A DNA stretch of 61,375 bases from assembly GCF_003545885.1 (NCBI RefSeq), contig NZ_QHCT01000013.1, forward strand, positions 1-61,375, read 5' to 3'. This document shows positions 38,901 to 47,380 of the stretch, in pieces. Under the pieces are notes generated by a model, which was not told the DNA's origin, did not search any database, and saw only the letters and a program-made list of their open reading frames with translations. A program made the position numbers and the translations under genes. Numbering within the stretch: position 1 is the stretch's first letter; each line of letters begins with the position of its first letter. This DNA comes from Leptospira stimsonii. GTDB taxonomy: Bacteria > Spirochaetota > Leptospiria > Leptospirales > Leptospiraceae.

Positions 38901-41155
38901 AGACCGGCCTTATAGTTTAGAAGCGTTAGTTTTTTTCTAAGAGAGTCCTCTTCTAAAATCTCTTTCGACTGATTGAGGTGGTTCGTTATTTGAAAAAGAA
39001 CTCGGTTTTTCGGATTCGGTCCGTGTAAGTTGAGGAGCGCGATTCCTACCTTCTTATGAAATTCCTTTCTTTTCAATTCTTCCAAAAGGCTATAAGCGGC
39101 CTGTTGTACTCGGTCGTGTGAAAATCCGAACGCCTGCTCGGCGGAAACATTCTCTTCGAATAGGGAATGGTCTTGATTGTGTGAAGGAGCCAAAAGTCCT
39201 TCTCTTACCGCTTCCCAAAGGATCTGGTTGAGTTTTCCCGCATCAAAAAAATGTAATTTAGAAATAAATCCGGAAGTGAATCTTTCTCCGAGACAAGAAC
39301 AAACACCGAGAAGTTCCTGAACGCCCGGTGAGAGATCTCTGATCCTTTGACAAAGAAGGTCGATCACGTTATCCGCAACCGGAAGCTGGAGCGCTTTTTC
39401 ATTATCCCATTTCCAGAGCTTTGTCTCGAATTGATACGAAATTGAATTGGTTTTTTCCGAAGTTCGAAGCAATTGAACGATCGCGAAAGGATTCCCGAGC
39501 GTTTTTTTATGAAGGATGGAGGATACGGCTCGAATTTCCTCTTCCGGTCCCGGAGCTAAATCCTGTAAAAGGCGATAGATACTTTCTTCGTCCAGAGGAT
39601 CGACAGTGATCAGACTTTTTTGAACCTTGTTGCCTTCCAAGGATTCTAAAATTTTCGAGAACGCGTTACTCTTTTCGGTCGCCTCGGGTCTATAAGAAAG
39701 AATACATAAGAAATTCTTAATTTTTGAATAGATCAAAAAAGTCTCTATCAGCTTAAGACTCGCCGGATCCGACCATTGAAGGTCGTCCATGTAGAGGACC
39801 AGAGGACGGCTCATTTCCGAGATTGCTCTGATAAAGTTTCGAAGCGTGAAGTAGAATCTGTTTCTGTTCTCGTCCGGAGGTAATTCCGCCAATTCAGGTT
39901 GAGGTCCGATGATGAATTCCAATTCAGGAATCTGATTCAAAAGGATTTTTCCGTTGGCACCTGTATATTGTAGAATGAGTTTTTTGAATTCTTTGATGTC
40001 CTTTTCTGGTTTCGATAAATAGATAGAAACCAGATCTCTAAGAGAATGGATTAAACCTCCGAAAGGAACCGAAGTTTCATACTGATCGAATTTTCCTTGA
40101 ACAACGATTCCGCCTCTTTCAGAGATACTCTTTAAAAACGATTTCGCCAAGGCCGATTTTCCGGAACCTGAATCACCTGTAATCAAGACCAAACCGGTTT
40201 CGCCTCGGAAAACTTTATCCAAAGAGGATTCCAAGACAGTCTTTTCTCGGTCTCTTCCGTATAACGCGGAAGGATCAAAGCTCAATTCAGGGACGTCTCT
40301 CGTTCCCGGAACAAAAACCGAGCCGTTGTTTTCGTTATTCTGTTCTTTACGGGAAAGTTCGAGATCGTAGATTAGACCGTTAATAGACGCATAACGTTGT
40401 TCCGGATCTTTTTCCAGAAGTTTTGCAATGATAAGCGAAATGGAAACCGGAAGATCGTCGCGAAGAGTGTGGACTAAGGCTGGTCTTCGTGCTAGGTGCG
40501 CGTGCAGAATTTCGTTTCTATCTTTGGAGACAAAAGGCAACATCCCGGTGATCATCTGATAAAAGATGATTCCCAAGGAATAAAAATCGGTTCGTAGGTC
40601 GAGGACTCGGGAAAGTCTTCCGGTCAACTCAGGCGGAAGATAGGACAGAATTTCGACGGATAAATCGGGTGTAATGGAAGGTGACGTGTCTTTCCCGGAG
40701 AAAGTAGCGGATGAAAAATCGGTGATTCTCGCGATCCCGGTCTCTGGTTGAACCCAGATATTACCCGGACGAAGGGCTTGGTGTAGAATTCTTTTTTCAT
40801 GAATTTCTTTGAGCGCTAAAGATATACTCATGGCAATCTCAAAAAATTTCTCAACAGAATTAACACCATTTGGATACATTCTCGAAAGAGGAACCGATCC
40901 GTTATCTTCGATGACGAGGACAGGCTGGTCTTCATGTCGGATTAATTCGAGGGAATTCTGGATCCTAGGCCCTTTAGCAAAACTAGAAATTCTAAAATCG
41001 TGATGAATCTTCTGAATATCTTTGCGCGAAGGATTCTTCTGACGTAGGATTTTGAGGAGAACGTGCTTCCCCGATCTTTGATCCAGAGATCTGTATATCA
41101 GAAACTGATGATCAATGGAAAAGGATTCGAAGGTTTCAAAGCCGGGGAGTTCCAT
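35945..41155 (-). CDS. Pseudokinase-ATPase-GAF-SpoIIE phosphatase hybrid
   Basis: A 1736-residue signalling protein. Residues 1-265 form a Ser/Thr kinase fold with a Lys in VLLKIL, but the catalytic loop reads HQALRPGN near 125 (HRDLKPEN expected), so the catalytic Asp is Ala, and DFG is DFS: a likely pseudokinase. A large STAND-type ATPase follows, with Walker A GDSGSGKSAL near 325 and Walker B LVLYMDDLQWSD near 448. A long helical TPR-like region leads to GAF (about 1300-1470), a coiled coil, and a SpoIIE/PP2C phosphatase (about 1510-1736) with GGDIYDY, LADATGHGVQAAL and DDITFL metal motifs intact. It probably controls a partner-switching anti-sigma system through the phosphatase. It is on the same strand as, and upstream of, kdp. 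Confidence 0.9.
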   Translation of the reverse strand: MELPGFETFESFSIDHQFLIYRSLDQRSGKHVLLKILRQKNPSRKDIQKIHHDFRISSFAKGPRIQNSLELIRHEDQPVLVIEDNGSVPLSRMYPNGVNSVEKFFEIAMSISLALKEIHEKRILHQALRPGNIWVQPETGIARITDFSSATFSGKDTSPSITPDLSVEILSYLPPELTGRLSRVLDLRTDFYSLGIIFYQMITGMLPFVSKDRNEILHAHLARRPALVHTLRDDLPVSISLIIAKLLEKDPEQRYASINGLIYDLELSRKEQNNENNGSVFVPGTRDVPELSFDPSALYGRDREKTVLESSLDKVFRGETGLVLITGDSGSGKSALAKSFLKSISERGGIVVQGKFDQYETSVPFGGLIHSLRDLVSIYLSKPEKDIKEFKKLILQYTGANGKILLNQIPELEFIIGPQPELAELPPDENRNRFYFTLRNFIRAISEMSRPLVLYMDDLQWSDPASLKLIETFLIYSKIKNFLCILSYRPEATEKSNAFSKILESLEGNKVQKSLITVDPLDEESIYRLLQDLAPGPEEEIRAVSSILHKKTLGNPFAIVQLLRTSEKTNSISYQFETKLWKWDNEKALQLPVADNVIDLLCQRIRDLSPGVQELLGVCSCLGERFTSGFISKLHFFDAGKLNQILWEAVREGLLAPSHNQDHSLFEENVSAEQAFGFSHDRVQQAAYSLLEELKRKEFHKKVGIALLNLHGPNPKNRVLFQITNHLNQSKEILEEDSLRKKLTLLNYKAGLQAKSSGSYESSLQYLNSALNSLDQEAMINDLELYSNVILETAETEYLLNNYERTMQLLESLENLNLPDLQYIRADAIQVRLYSKMNKVENAVLAGLRAMRRFKINIPSSPLRVTLVLFKELFLSMILSKGKTDIELVNVRENGEQEYQALIDLFADLGPSAFTYNQNLFALIVLKMFNTSLTKGVSRSSPIAYSGYGMIVNQALKDLDQAVRYSKLAMDLNDKIPFDLVKWKVQYVYSAYLCHWKRHITLDISLLDDVHNGALQNGDIFYAGFSIQAKTQKKIFASFPIEELLNDIAGADQYFTASRDNFAFTIAKSSHQLIKALAGKTESPDSLDDENFHSKEFENGILEDKNFTALSYYYHDLTKLYYFSGNFQKGLEAGQQGEKLIQNAFGLIPYAEFWFYYGLTILENYKDFSFSNRTKFSKKLKLILSLFTKWSKDCPENFMGHLELLKAEVDRNNGKIGETISGYERAIKLFQESGFISFQALSCEIAAKFHYKNGNFSLGNHYIQHSIDLYSRWGASTKVEDLESRFSSRLDLSLSPEAIGRKIQNQTPDLDQEIILKTYNLLSGEIVLDNLLKKLIQIAMETAGATRAIYFHLHNKNLMVYLAGQSGEDGIVVENLPELEETQYPVSYLNYVFRTGKMISTNGFDSSSIKDFTDQYIKEKRPQSVICIPLVHAGGLKGVLYLENQLVKGIFTENRIQTLELIAGQAAISIENANLYAELEEKVVERTSELNNTINLIQKDLLYAQKIQDRILPKPEATLGGIYILTKYIPMNEVGGDIYDYAEISPGRIRIFLADATGHGVQAALVTMLIKSEYESLKYLDLPPGEVISELNKEIIAKYSAIKSFFSCLIADVDTSEGTLSYSAAGHPDQFCLTGSTVTRLSKSGPIIGISDKVKYQSQFLEITKGDKMFFFSDGIVEEFNAFEEEFGEERLLDSILKESSKSIPDLVKSIFGDLEAFLSGQKTQDDITFLSVEVL

Positions 41156-41220
41156 CCTGGAAGAACTGTGATATTCTCCCTAGGATTAAAATCAAAAAGA
41201 AAAAAATTGATTTCGGAAAA

Positions 41221-43290
41221 TCAGAGAAAACATTTCGCCGCTTCGATACCGCTTACAACGGTGCTTTCCACACAGCCTGCGTTTAAGATCGGATTTTCGA
41301 TCCAATCTCCCGTAATGACAAGATTGGAATAACCGTTCATTCCCGCTGGAAGTCTATATTTTGTGGATCCTTTAGCGGATAAGACATATCTCTCGGTGGG
41401 CTGAATATTTAAACGGACATACTGGCCTTCGATTCTTGTGACCCCGCTTTTCTCTTGTTTATCCAAAAGAAGATTCCAATTGAATTCCGCTCTGGCTCCC
41501 GGAATACTTGCGGACGGCCAAAGAGTGCTAACGTCTTGGTTTAGAAAAGTTGCAACTCTTTCTCTTAATTTTTTCATCTCTGCCTCAATGTCAGGGTTGG
41601 CAAGCGGATTGCTTGGAGCCGTTCCGGGAGGAGAAGGTCCGCAAAAATAGGCAATATGATTCGGAGTCATAGAATCCGGCCAGGATTCCCGATTGATGAG
41701 ATGACTCATGTCGCACCAAGTATCGAAGGGTTCCACAAAGGAACCAAGAATCGGAGGTTCGTTCTTCCAATACTTCCATCCTAAACCGGCGCTGTCCGGA
41801 AACATCCAGAGCTGGAAAGCGTCGGTCAAACAAGTTTCGATCGCTTCCGTCATCTGTTTCCATTGCTGATTTGTATTTAGAATTTGAGGACATAAGAATG
41901 GGATGGCGCCGATCGAGATACCGAAGACGATTCGATCATAATCTTTCCCGTGTTCTAATACGATTTCTTCCCGATCCTTCCAATCGGACCAATAGTTTTC
42001 CAAATCTACATGCTCTTTTTTTAATGTTTCTCCTTCTACGATTTGATCGTATAAAGGTTCCGAAGGCCAGCAAGGAAGACCTTTAACATCGATTAGCGGA
42101 GCGTATTCTTCTCCTTTTAAAGTGACCTGTCTTCCGATACGAATACTCTGTATGTTGTTTTTTCCGTCCGCAGATCCGGGGATCAATTCCCGAACCCTGT
42201 GAAAGAATTTGATCTTAACTCCTCTTTGTTTTAGAATTTCGTAAAGCGGGGTCATGATCGTATCACCCATTCCAGCCTGCATTCTATAAGCGACCGCTCC
42301 TTTATATGTGAAGACCATTCGGAGTGCGCCCTTGAGAGCGGTTCCCGCCGCGAACGTGTATTGATTCACTCCACCGAAAACGAGACCATAAATGGCTTGG
42401 ACGATTGCCGAGTTGATCGTGAGTTCGCTCGCACCGTGATGTCTTAGCCATTCTCTGTAATCGTAGTCGTCGATACTTTCAAAACCTTTTTCAAAAAGAC
42501 GATCTTCGATCATTCCTTTGATATTCGTGAGTGAAAAATCGATCATGATCCAGAAACGCCGTGCTTCCGTATTCGATTCGATCTGTTTTTCCACTTTCTT
42601 CCAGAGCGTTTTTACGAAAAGATCGACGATTTTTAAGAATCGATCTTTTGGAAAATCGGAGCTGAGTTTGTTCAGAAGATTTTTCAGGACGAAGAGAGTG
42701 TTTCCTATGAGGTCAAGGCCGATCGTTTCGACCGTACCTTCGATCCATTCCAAAATTTGATTCCAGATTCCGCTCTGATTCTCGTCTTCCTTCTCGGGAA
42801 AAATCGTATCGGCGTTTTCGTTATAATAGCCGTGCAGGTAATTTAGAATGAGTTCCGGATAGTTTCTCGGATCCGGTAGTTCCAGACTTTCTCCGGGGAT
42901 CTGGTCGTTCATCGGGAATTCGATCGGCCAAGGTACGTATCCGTCATTGACTTTTTCTTCCAAGACGAAATAATTTGCCGGTTTAAAAGCCTCCTCCCAA
43001 GTCGCTAAGGGTTGTGTGAGAGATCGACCAACTTCCTGATAACATTTTTGAATGAGTTGAAACGCATGATCGTAAAAGCCGAACCAGATATGAAGACCGT
43101 GTTCCTCGATTCGATTGTAGATTTGCTGATTTCTTCCGCTCGCTCCTTTGCCGCCGAGTCTCCAACCCATGTGATACAAAGTAAGATCGTATTTTTTATC
43201 CCAACCCGGTTGAGAAGTGATTTCGTATGCAGTAACCAACGAACTCAGACCTCCTCCCAAAACGACTACTTTTTCTTTTTTATCGGCCAT
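41221..43290 (-). CDS. FAD-dependent oxidoreductase (amine oxidase/desaturase-like)
   Basis: A 689-residue flavoprotein. VVVLGGGLSSLVTAYEI at the N-terminus is the dinucleotide-binding GxGxxG-type motif; GWRLGGKGASGRN and IEEHGLHIWFGFYDHAF match carotenoid-desaturase-like flavoproteins, and the C-terminal NLVITGDWI...ESTVVSGIEAA closes the FAD domain. The long middle insert (about residues 150-330) is unusual. It follows an acetoacetate decarboxylase-like gene by 59 bases, with a palindrome between them, so the two probably form one unit. The substrate may be a lipid or pigment but cannot be read from sequence. Confidence 0.85.
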   Translation of the reverse strand: MADKKEKVVVLGGGLSSLVTAYEITSQPGWDKKYDLTLYHMGWRLGGKGASGRNQQIYNRIEEHGLHIWFGFYDHAFQLIQKCYQEVGRSLTQPLATWEEAFKPANYFVLEEKVNDGYVPWPIEFPMNDQIPGESLELPDPRNYPELILNYLHGYYNENADTIFPEKEDENQSGIWNQILEWIEGTVETIGLDLIGNTLFVLKNLLNKLSSDFPKDRFLKIVDLFVKTLWKKVEKQIESNTEARRFWIMIDFSLTNIKGMIEDRLFEKGFESIDDYDYREWLRHHGASELTINSAIVQAIYGLVFGGVNQYTFAAGTALKGALRMVFTYKGAVAYRMQAGMGDTIMTPLYEILKQRGVKIKFFHRVRELIPGSADGKNNIQSIRIGRQVTLKGEEYAPLIDVKGLPCWPSEPLYDQIVEGETLKKEHVDLENYWSDWKDREEIVLEHGKDYDRIVFGISIGAIPFLCPQILNTNQQWKQMTEAIETCLTDAFQLWMFPDSAGLGWKYWKNEPPILGSFVEPFDTWCDMSHLINRESWPDSMTPNHIAYFCGPSPPGTAPSNPLANPDIEAEMKKLRERVATFLNQDVSTLWPSASIPGARAEFNWNLLLDKQEKSGVTRIEGQYVRLNIQPTERYVLSAKGSTKYRLPAGMNGYSNLVITGDWIENPILNAGCVESTVVSGIEAAKCFL

Positions 43291-43327
43291 GCTATTTTAC
43301 CTGAATCTATTAAATTGATTTTATATA

Positions 43328-43347
43328 ATTTTAGAATATTCTAAAAT
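43328..43347. promoter_or_regulatory. 20-bp palindrome containing TTAGAATATTCTAA, copy 3
   Basis: ATTTTAGAATATTCTAAAAT is a perfect 20-bp palindrome between the ADC-like gene and the FAD oxidoreductase gene, 37 bases upstream of the latter's start. The core 14-mer is shared with sites at 16411 and 18670. Confidence 0.55.
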
Positions 43348-43349
43348 AT

Positions 43350-44273
43350 TTATGTGTTTTGATGAATGATTTTTCCGGGAGAAAAATCGAAATCGAAATC
43401 GCACCAGATTCCGAACTGAACTGGAACTGAGTTTCCTTTGAGACCGAAATCACTGACAAAAGGAAAATACGGATTATCAAGGAGGTCTAAAACGTAATTT
43501 CCTTCCAAGAGTCCGCCTTTTCGAAAATGGGTCACGTTGCTACTCGCTTCCACGATGGCTTGATAACAGGCCAGGGTCGGATTTGCGGCGTCTCTAAATT
43601 GTTTTAGAAAGACCATACCGAGTTCTGGAGAGAATAAGAAGTCCAAAAGATTGATAACGAGTCCCATTCCAGGGATTGCGATCTTAGAAGGATCTCCGAA
43701 AAGAATTTCCGCAAACTTGCTCCCTATCTTCGAAAAATCATCGTAAGATTCCTTTGTCTTTGATCCGCCAGGCGGACAAGTGAGTGTGAACATTCTTTGT
43801 GAAATAGCCTGTCTGTCTTTTCCACGAGGAGTGATCGCATCGACGGAAAAATATTCCGGAGGAACTTGTAAGGACGGCATTTGGAAATCACCGTGAATTT
43901 TGTGAAACCCGTAGATCTCTCTCCCGGTTGCCATGGCGGTTGGAATATCCACAAAAAGATAAGGTTGATAAAAACGGATTCGAAGCGGATCTTTCGCAAA
44001 GAGTGGAATCCAAAATCCGACGTCGGTTTCCTCCACCCAGCCGCAATCGTTACCGGGAACCAGATATTGCTGTTTTGCGAATACGAGAAATAATTTATCG
44101 GTAAATGCGGAATAGTGCGCAGAACCGTTTGCTGGCCCGTTTAGGTCACGATCTACGATCGACTGAATCGCATTCTGATTTCCTTCTATGCAAAAAGAAT
44201 AAAATTCCACTTGTTTCATTTGATAGGGCGGAGGTAATTCCTGTTCTCCGCCGCGAACAACATAATTTGCCAT
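43350..44273 (-). CDS. Acetoacetate decarboxylase-superfamily protein
   Basis: A 307-residue protein with the ADC-fold layout: YFSVDAITP, FVDIPTAMATGREIYGFHKIHGDFQMP, in which GREIYGFHK matches the GREiyGyPKk segment carrying the Schiff-base lysine of acetoacetate decarboxylase. Members of this wider family act on unrelated substrates, so decarboxylation is only a guess. It is first in a minus-strand pair with the FAD oxidoreductase downstream. Confidence 0.75.
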   Translation of the reverse strand: MANYVVRGGEQELPPPYQMKQVEFYSFCIEGNQNAIQSIVDRDLNGPANGSAHYSAFTDKLFLVFAKQQYLVPGNDCGWVEETDVGFWIPLFAKDPLRIRFYQPYLFVDIPTAMATGREIYGFHKIHGDFQMPSLQVPPEYFSVDAITPRGKDRQAISQRMFTLTCPPGGSKTKESYDDFSKIGSKFAEILFGDPSKIAIPGMGLVINLLDFLFSPELGMVFLKQFRDAANPTLACYQAIVEASSNVTHFRKGGLLEGNYVLDLLDNPYFPFVSDFGLKGNSVPVQFGIWCDFDFDFSPGKIIHQNT

Positions 44274-45793
44274 GAGTTCTCCTGTTTGGATCGGGGTTCA
44301 TGATTTCTTACAAATTGAAAATATTGTAAATAAGAAAATTACGAAAAAACGATGTTTCTTTTGCATCTTGTTCCGCGCTCATACGGAAAGGAGTTTTCTC
44401 CGGTTTGTTCCGAGAGGGGCGTGAACCTCGGAAGAGAAGGACGGCTTCCTTTCTATGAATACTTCTTCTTGCGAATTCGAATTGTCTGCGGAATCGTTTG
44501 GAAGAATCGAATCCGAGCAAAGTGTAACGCCATAAATCCGAGTCACAATACGAGCAAACCATTCCGGTCACGGATCTGGAGGGGTTCTTTTTTCGAATCA
44601 CAATCGTCAGATAGACGACACGATACTTGAAATTCAAAAGAATCTTTTCGCGGACTTCAGCTCGTTTCGTATGAGAGGATCGATTCTAAATCTTTTCTAA
44701 GAGTTCTCGATCCAGATTGGGAATGAGAATTATATATTTTTTAACTTGGTTGTTGAAGCGTGTTCTGGTTCCGGCTTATATCCTTCACCTAACAATTCTT
44801 TATCATCGTCTAATATAAGAATATTTACAGAAGTTCTATCACTATTTCGATTCATTTGAATCCTAGAATGAATCTTCTTTTACGATCCCATTCTAACCTT
44901 AAAAAAGCTGATTCTGAACGCGCTTCCAATCTTTCTCACTGGGTCTGAAAATTCAATGTTTCTAAATTCAATTTGAGAATCACCGGCGGGATTGATTTTT
45001 TTACAAGATCGAATGCTGATTATAGACACGGATTCTTTCTCTGTTTGGCGGCGGATGTTATTTCTACCTTCTGATTAACTAAAATAGGAACGGATGAATG
45101 GACCGGAGTGCGGTCTGATTTTTGCGACCGATATTCAGTTGGGCTACGGATTGTTTCTTTTTTGGACGAATGAGTCATTCGCAATGGACTGAAATTTAAT
45201 GGATTCTGAATGTTCTAAGAAATTTCTTTACATCTTAGAATTGAATACGTATCTACCGCACTCCGATCCGTCAGCTTGATTCGTTATCGTAATAAACGGG
45301 AAAAAGTTACGTGGATTCGAAGAAGAATAGATTCTTAGAAGGAAACGGACGTTGACTTGATTTCTTGAAAAACCTTTTTGGAAAGACTCGAATGGACAAC
45401 CAAGAATCAAGATTTTGTGTTTTTATAGCTGAAGTCGAGCTCGCTTGACTCTAAAGTGTAGGGTTTCGATTTTCGTGTCGGAGCCTCTATTTATATTTCA
45501 GAAGGATTGACGATCGATGAAGATGATGTGAACAATTATACTCGTTTGCATCGAGCGTCCCTTTTTGCGCTGATCTCATTTTACATATTTGAATCCTTTT
45601 ATTTTCCGTCTTCTCAGGACTTCGTCTTAGTTGAAAAAGAAATTTTTGAGAGGGTATTGTTGATAAACGAATTATCCGATGGAGTAATGATTTCCTTTTC
45701 AGAGTTTGGCGTACATTCGATCCTCTTTGCAGGTAAGAAGGCAACACAAAAAGGGAACGAATTGAACTTGTGAAAGGGAAGAACTTTATAACC
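44274..45793. other. 1.5-kb gene-poor, decayed stretch
   Basis: No intact gene, RNA or CRISPR is seen. Codon-like fragments occur on both strands but all are interrupted; the clearest is the receiver-like fragment at 44730. A plus-strand frame at 45507-45773 with a TTG start is protein-like but unrecognised. The region looks like the remains of lost genes rather than simple regulatory DNA. Confidence 0.5.
44730..44855 (-). pseudogene. Fragment resembling a response-regulator N-terminus
   Basis: An ATG at 44855 opens a 41-codon frame, reading MNRNSDRTSVNILILDDDKE and then LLGEGY before losing any resemblance. VNILILDDDKELL is the usual first strand and acidic pair of a receiver domain. The rest of the domain, including the phospho-acceptor Asp, is absent, so it is either a relic or a chance match. 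Confidence 0.3.
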
Positions 45794-47374
45794 TCAGAGA
45801 ATCTGCTTTCTCCCAGTGAGTTTGTGCCAAAGTTCGACTTCTTCTTTTTTCTTTTCCCTGAATCGAACAAATCGTTCTTTTGATTTCGAATCCCATATTA
45901 GAATTTCATGTTTTTGGCAGGGAAGGCGATGTTTGGGTTCGCCGAATTCTTCGCTTAATTTATTCTCGTCTAATCCTGGTAAGACGGCGAAGTTATATTC
46001 TTCTTCGGGTGTTTTTGTAAACCAGGTCCATGAATTCTGCCAATATTCTGGATGTAGGTCTTTGAGGTAATTATCGGCTCGTAGATTTTTTCGAGAGAAG
46101 ATTCGGATTCTTCTTGAATCCCAGAAATCGGAAATTCCTCTTTTTAGCGATAAGATTTCCCGGTTCTGATCCAGGCAATCCGCTAGAGAATCCCGATAGA
46201 GCCTCGGTCTTAAATCTCCCCAATACAAAACGGAAACGACGATGATGAAATAGAAAAGATTGAATCCCAGAAAGACTTGTTTCTTATAGGACAGCGACAG
46301 GCGAAAAAAAGCAAAGATGATAAAAGGAATCCAAATGAAAAGCAAAGGTAAGAGATAACGAATCGCGATTCCATCCTTTTGAAAAAGCCCTGTGATCGTT
46401 CCGGAAATTAAAATTCCTAAGCACGAAACGAGAAGAACACGAATTAAGAACGATATTTGATTTGAAAATCGGTTTTGATTTTTCCGTCCGCCTTTCGAGA
46501 TCAAAAGTAGGAGGGAAGATAAAAGATAGAATCCGATTAGAGCCGTGAACGAATACGGCGTATTCCTTATCTGGTTTTGAATCGAGATCCATAGGATTTG
46601 TAAGAAATTCCAGGAAGAATCTCTTTGATAATAATTCGTGGGAATGAAGATGAAATCCGCTTTGGCCAGATTTTTATAGGCGATCAATCCGATTCCGGTA
46701 AAAAGAAACAAGAGCAAAATCGAATTTCGCTCTTGTTTGTTTCTGATCCATTCTTCTGCGGAGTAAAGCAGACAAGGGAGGGAAAAGTAAAAGAAATACA
46801 AAGGGTCGGATACGATTAGGAAGATTTGTATCGCTCCAAAGAAACACCAAAAAACGATCGTCCTTTTCCAATCCTTTTTGGAAAACCAAAGAGCCCCGGA
46901 AATAAATGTAAAAACCAGCGCTCCTCCGTGCGCCGCGAATCCAAAGCTCGGAAAAAAATATGACTGCAACGAAAAAGAAATCAAAAATATAGAATATACG
47001 AAAAATGTAATTTGAGAAATTGTATTTTTATTTTCCTCCGAGTCCGCCCCTGAGCGAACAAAAAGTAAAAGTGCTCCCAAAAGTGCGATCGCTTGGAAAA
47101 AAAAGGTTAGGTAAAGGCTCTCCACTCCTCCTGTGACAAACAATTTGATTAAGAAGAAGATCGAAATATCCGGAAAAAAATATGGAGACGGAGTAAGGCT
47201 CCATTCGTAAATCGGATTCTTATCCGTAATTAGGTCTTGATAGAGAATCGCAGGATAAAGAATGTCCGCGTTAAATACGAGATCCGAGATTTGGGGTTGA
47301 TTGTTAAGCGAAGTCAGAAAAACAAAAAAGGAAATCGCAACGAGTACGATTTCCTTTTTGAATTTCCAACCCAT
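45794..47374 (-). CDS. Polytopic membrane protein, GT-C-like
   Basis: A 526-residue protein with about ten to eleven hydrophobic segments in the first 400 residues and a soluble C-terminal tail. An early acidic loop (DLVFNADILYPAILYQDLI) and the general layout resemble GT-C glycosyltransferases or polymer-modifying membrane enzymes, but no signature is decisive. It starts six bases after a lipoprotein gene in a three-gene operon headed by an FGE-fold lipoprotein, suggesting a joint role in the cell envelope. Confidence 0.7.
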   Translation of the reverse strand: MGWKFKKEIVLVAISFFVFLTSLNNQPQISDLVFNADILYPAILYQDLITDKNPIYEWSLTPSPYFFPDISIFFLIKLFVTGGVESLYLTFFFQAIALLGALLLFVRSGADSEENKNTISQITFFVYSIFLISFSLQSYFFPSFGFAAHGGALVFTFISGALWFSKKDWKRTIVFWCFFGAIQIFLIVSDPLYFFYFSLPCLLYSAEEWIRNKQERNSILLLFLFTGIGLIAYKNLAKADFIFIPTNYYQRDSSWNFLQILWISIQNQIRNTPYSFTALIGFYLLSSLLLLISKGGRKNQNRFSNQISFLIRVLLVSCLGILISGTITGLFQKDGIAIRYLLPLLFIWIPFIIFAFFRLSLSYKKQVFLGFNLFYFIIVVSVLYWGDLRPRLYRDSLADCLDQNREILSLKRGISDFWDSRRIRIFSRKNLRADNYLKDLHPEYWQNSWTWFTKTPEEEYNFAVLPGLDENKLSEEFGEPKHRLPCQKHEILIWDSKSKERFVRFREKKKEEVELWHKLTGRKQIL

Positions 47375-47380
47375 TCGGTT

